DNA of 64,000 bases, taken from Terrimesophilobacter sp963702165 (lineage in GTDB: Bacteria; Actinomycetota; Actinomycetes; Actinomycetales; Microbacteriaceae). Location: positions 2,749,025-2,813,024 of the forward strand of contig OY969722.1 in NCBI GenBank assembly GCA_963702165.1. Direction: 5' to 3'. This document shows positions 63,851 to 64,000 of this stretch, in pieces (position 1 is the stretch's first letter; each line of letters begins with the position of its first letter). A program made the translations under genes and the position numbers. A model generated the notes under the pieces. That model did not search any database. It saw only the letters and a program-made list of their open reading frames with translations, and was not told where the DNA came from.

Positions 63851-64000
63851 TCAGGGCGCGACCTGTTTCTGTCCGGACTCTGCCGGTTCTTCGGTCAAGC
63901 CGGCGAGTGCGACTTCGAGTCCGAACTGGGCAATGGGTCAGCCAGTTCCCACAGGGTTCCCTTGCCGAGGATGCGACCGTTCTCAAGGTAGACGATCTGG
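63851..64000 (-). CDS. ABC transporter ATP-binding protein, C-terminal end (partial, maybe frameshifted)
   Basis: Minus strand from the right edge: QIVYLENGRILGKGTLWELA matches the post-His segment of MsbA-type exporter ATPases. The frame as written ends soon after in a TGA; the other frame gives QFGLEVALAGLTEEPAESGQ and stops at 63851, which looks more like a natural tail, so a one-base error near 63930 is likely. Presumably a lipid-linked glycan exporter. Confidence 0.6.

Overview
The window is high-GC DNA from an actinobacterium, most likely a member of the Microbacteriaceae (order Micrococcales). The basis is the gene content (acyl-CoA carboxylase with an epsilon subunit, DUF222-HNH endonuclease, LpdA-type flavoprotein, LPxTG-type surface protein), frequent GTG starts and 4-nt stop/start overlaps, and short intergenic repeats of the type 'GGTCTCGACAAGCTCGACCA', which I recall from that family. 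The species assignment is inference. I see no rRNA, CRISPR array, transposase or intact integrase; one tRNA (Arg, anticodon CCT) is present.

Layout. 1-7.4 kb: the end of a large LPVTG-anchored surface protein, a two-component system with a DUF2306 membrane protein, a zinc-independent alcohol dehydrogenase/quinone reductase and a DUF4389 membrane protein. 7.4-14 kb: mixed genes including a formamidopyrimidine-DNA glycosylase, small membrane proteins, a group II PLP decarboxylase, tRNA-Arg, a sirtuin and an AlaX-like editing protein. 14-43 kb: a conserved actinobacterial core (pgm, purine nucleoside phosphorylase, lpdA, accA3, maf, accE, accD, birA, PH-domain protein, gtrA, purK, purE, LCP protein, rmlD). 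From memory its gene order resembles the purE-birA-accD5-maf-accA3-lpdA-deoD-pmmB region of Mycobacterium tuberculosis. Into it are set an RNA methyltransferase plus two-component operon, a palindrome-flanked AbiEi/Vsr-like gene, and a nucleoside hydrolase-ECF transporter-EamA operon. 43-48.5 kb: an accessory island between rmlD and rmlB with VapBC, a DUF222-HNH gene behind an SOS-like box, and a tandem array of four related lipoprotein genes of which three are broken. 48.5-64 kb: the rest of a surface-polysaccharide locus (rmlB, rmlC, rmlA, several glycosyltransferases, three DUF2142 membrane proteins, a nucleotide-sugar dehydrogenase, DUF2304 protein, acyltransferase, end of an ABC protein).

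How the genes work together. RmlA, RmlB, RmlC and RmlD make dTDP-rhamnose. The surrounding glycosyltransferases, DUF2142 and GtrA/DUF2304 membrane proteins and the LCP ligase probably build and attach a rhamnose-containing cell-wall polymer. AccA3/AccD/AccE with BirA form the biotin-dependent acyl-CoA carboxylase module. The ECF transporter and nucleoside hydrolase form a salvage unit, next to purine genes PNP, PurK and PurE.

Two general cautions. About twenty frameshifts interrupt otherwise well-conserved genes. Nearly all those I could work out are single extra bases, mostly in short G or C runs, and they fall at 2.9-6.5, 14.4 and 43.9-61.6 kb, with none between about 16 and 43 kb. Sequencing or assembly error is therefore likely for many of them, and entries typed as pseudogene for that reason may be intact in the organism. 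The lipoprotein array is different, because it shows true internal deletions. The most unusual signals are the palindrome-bracketed AbiEi/Vsr gene, the lipoprotein array, and two places where a small cargo gene sits between the real 3' end of a resident gene and a diverged duplicate of that 3' end (fpg and rmlB).
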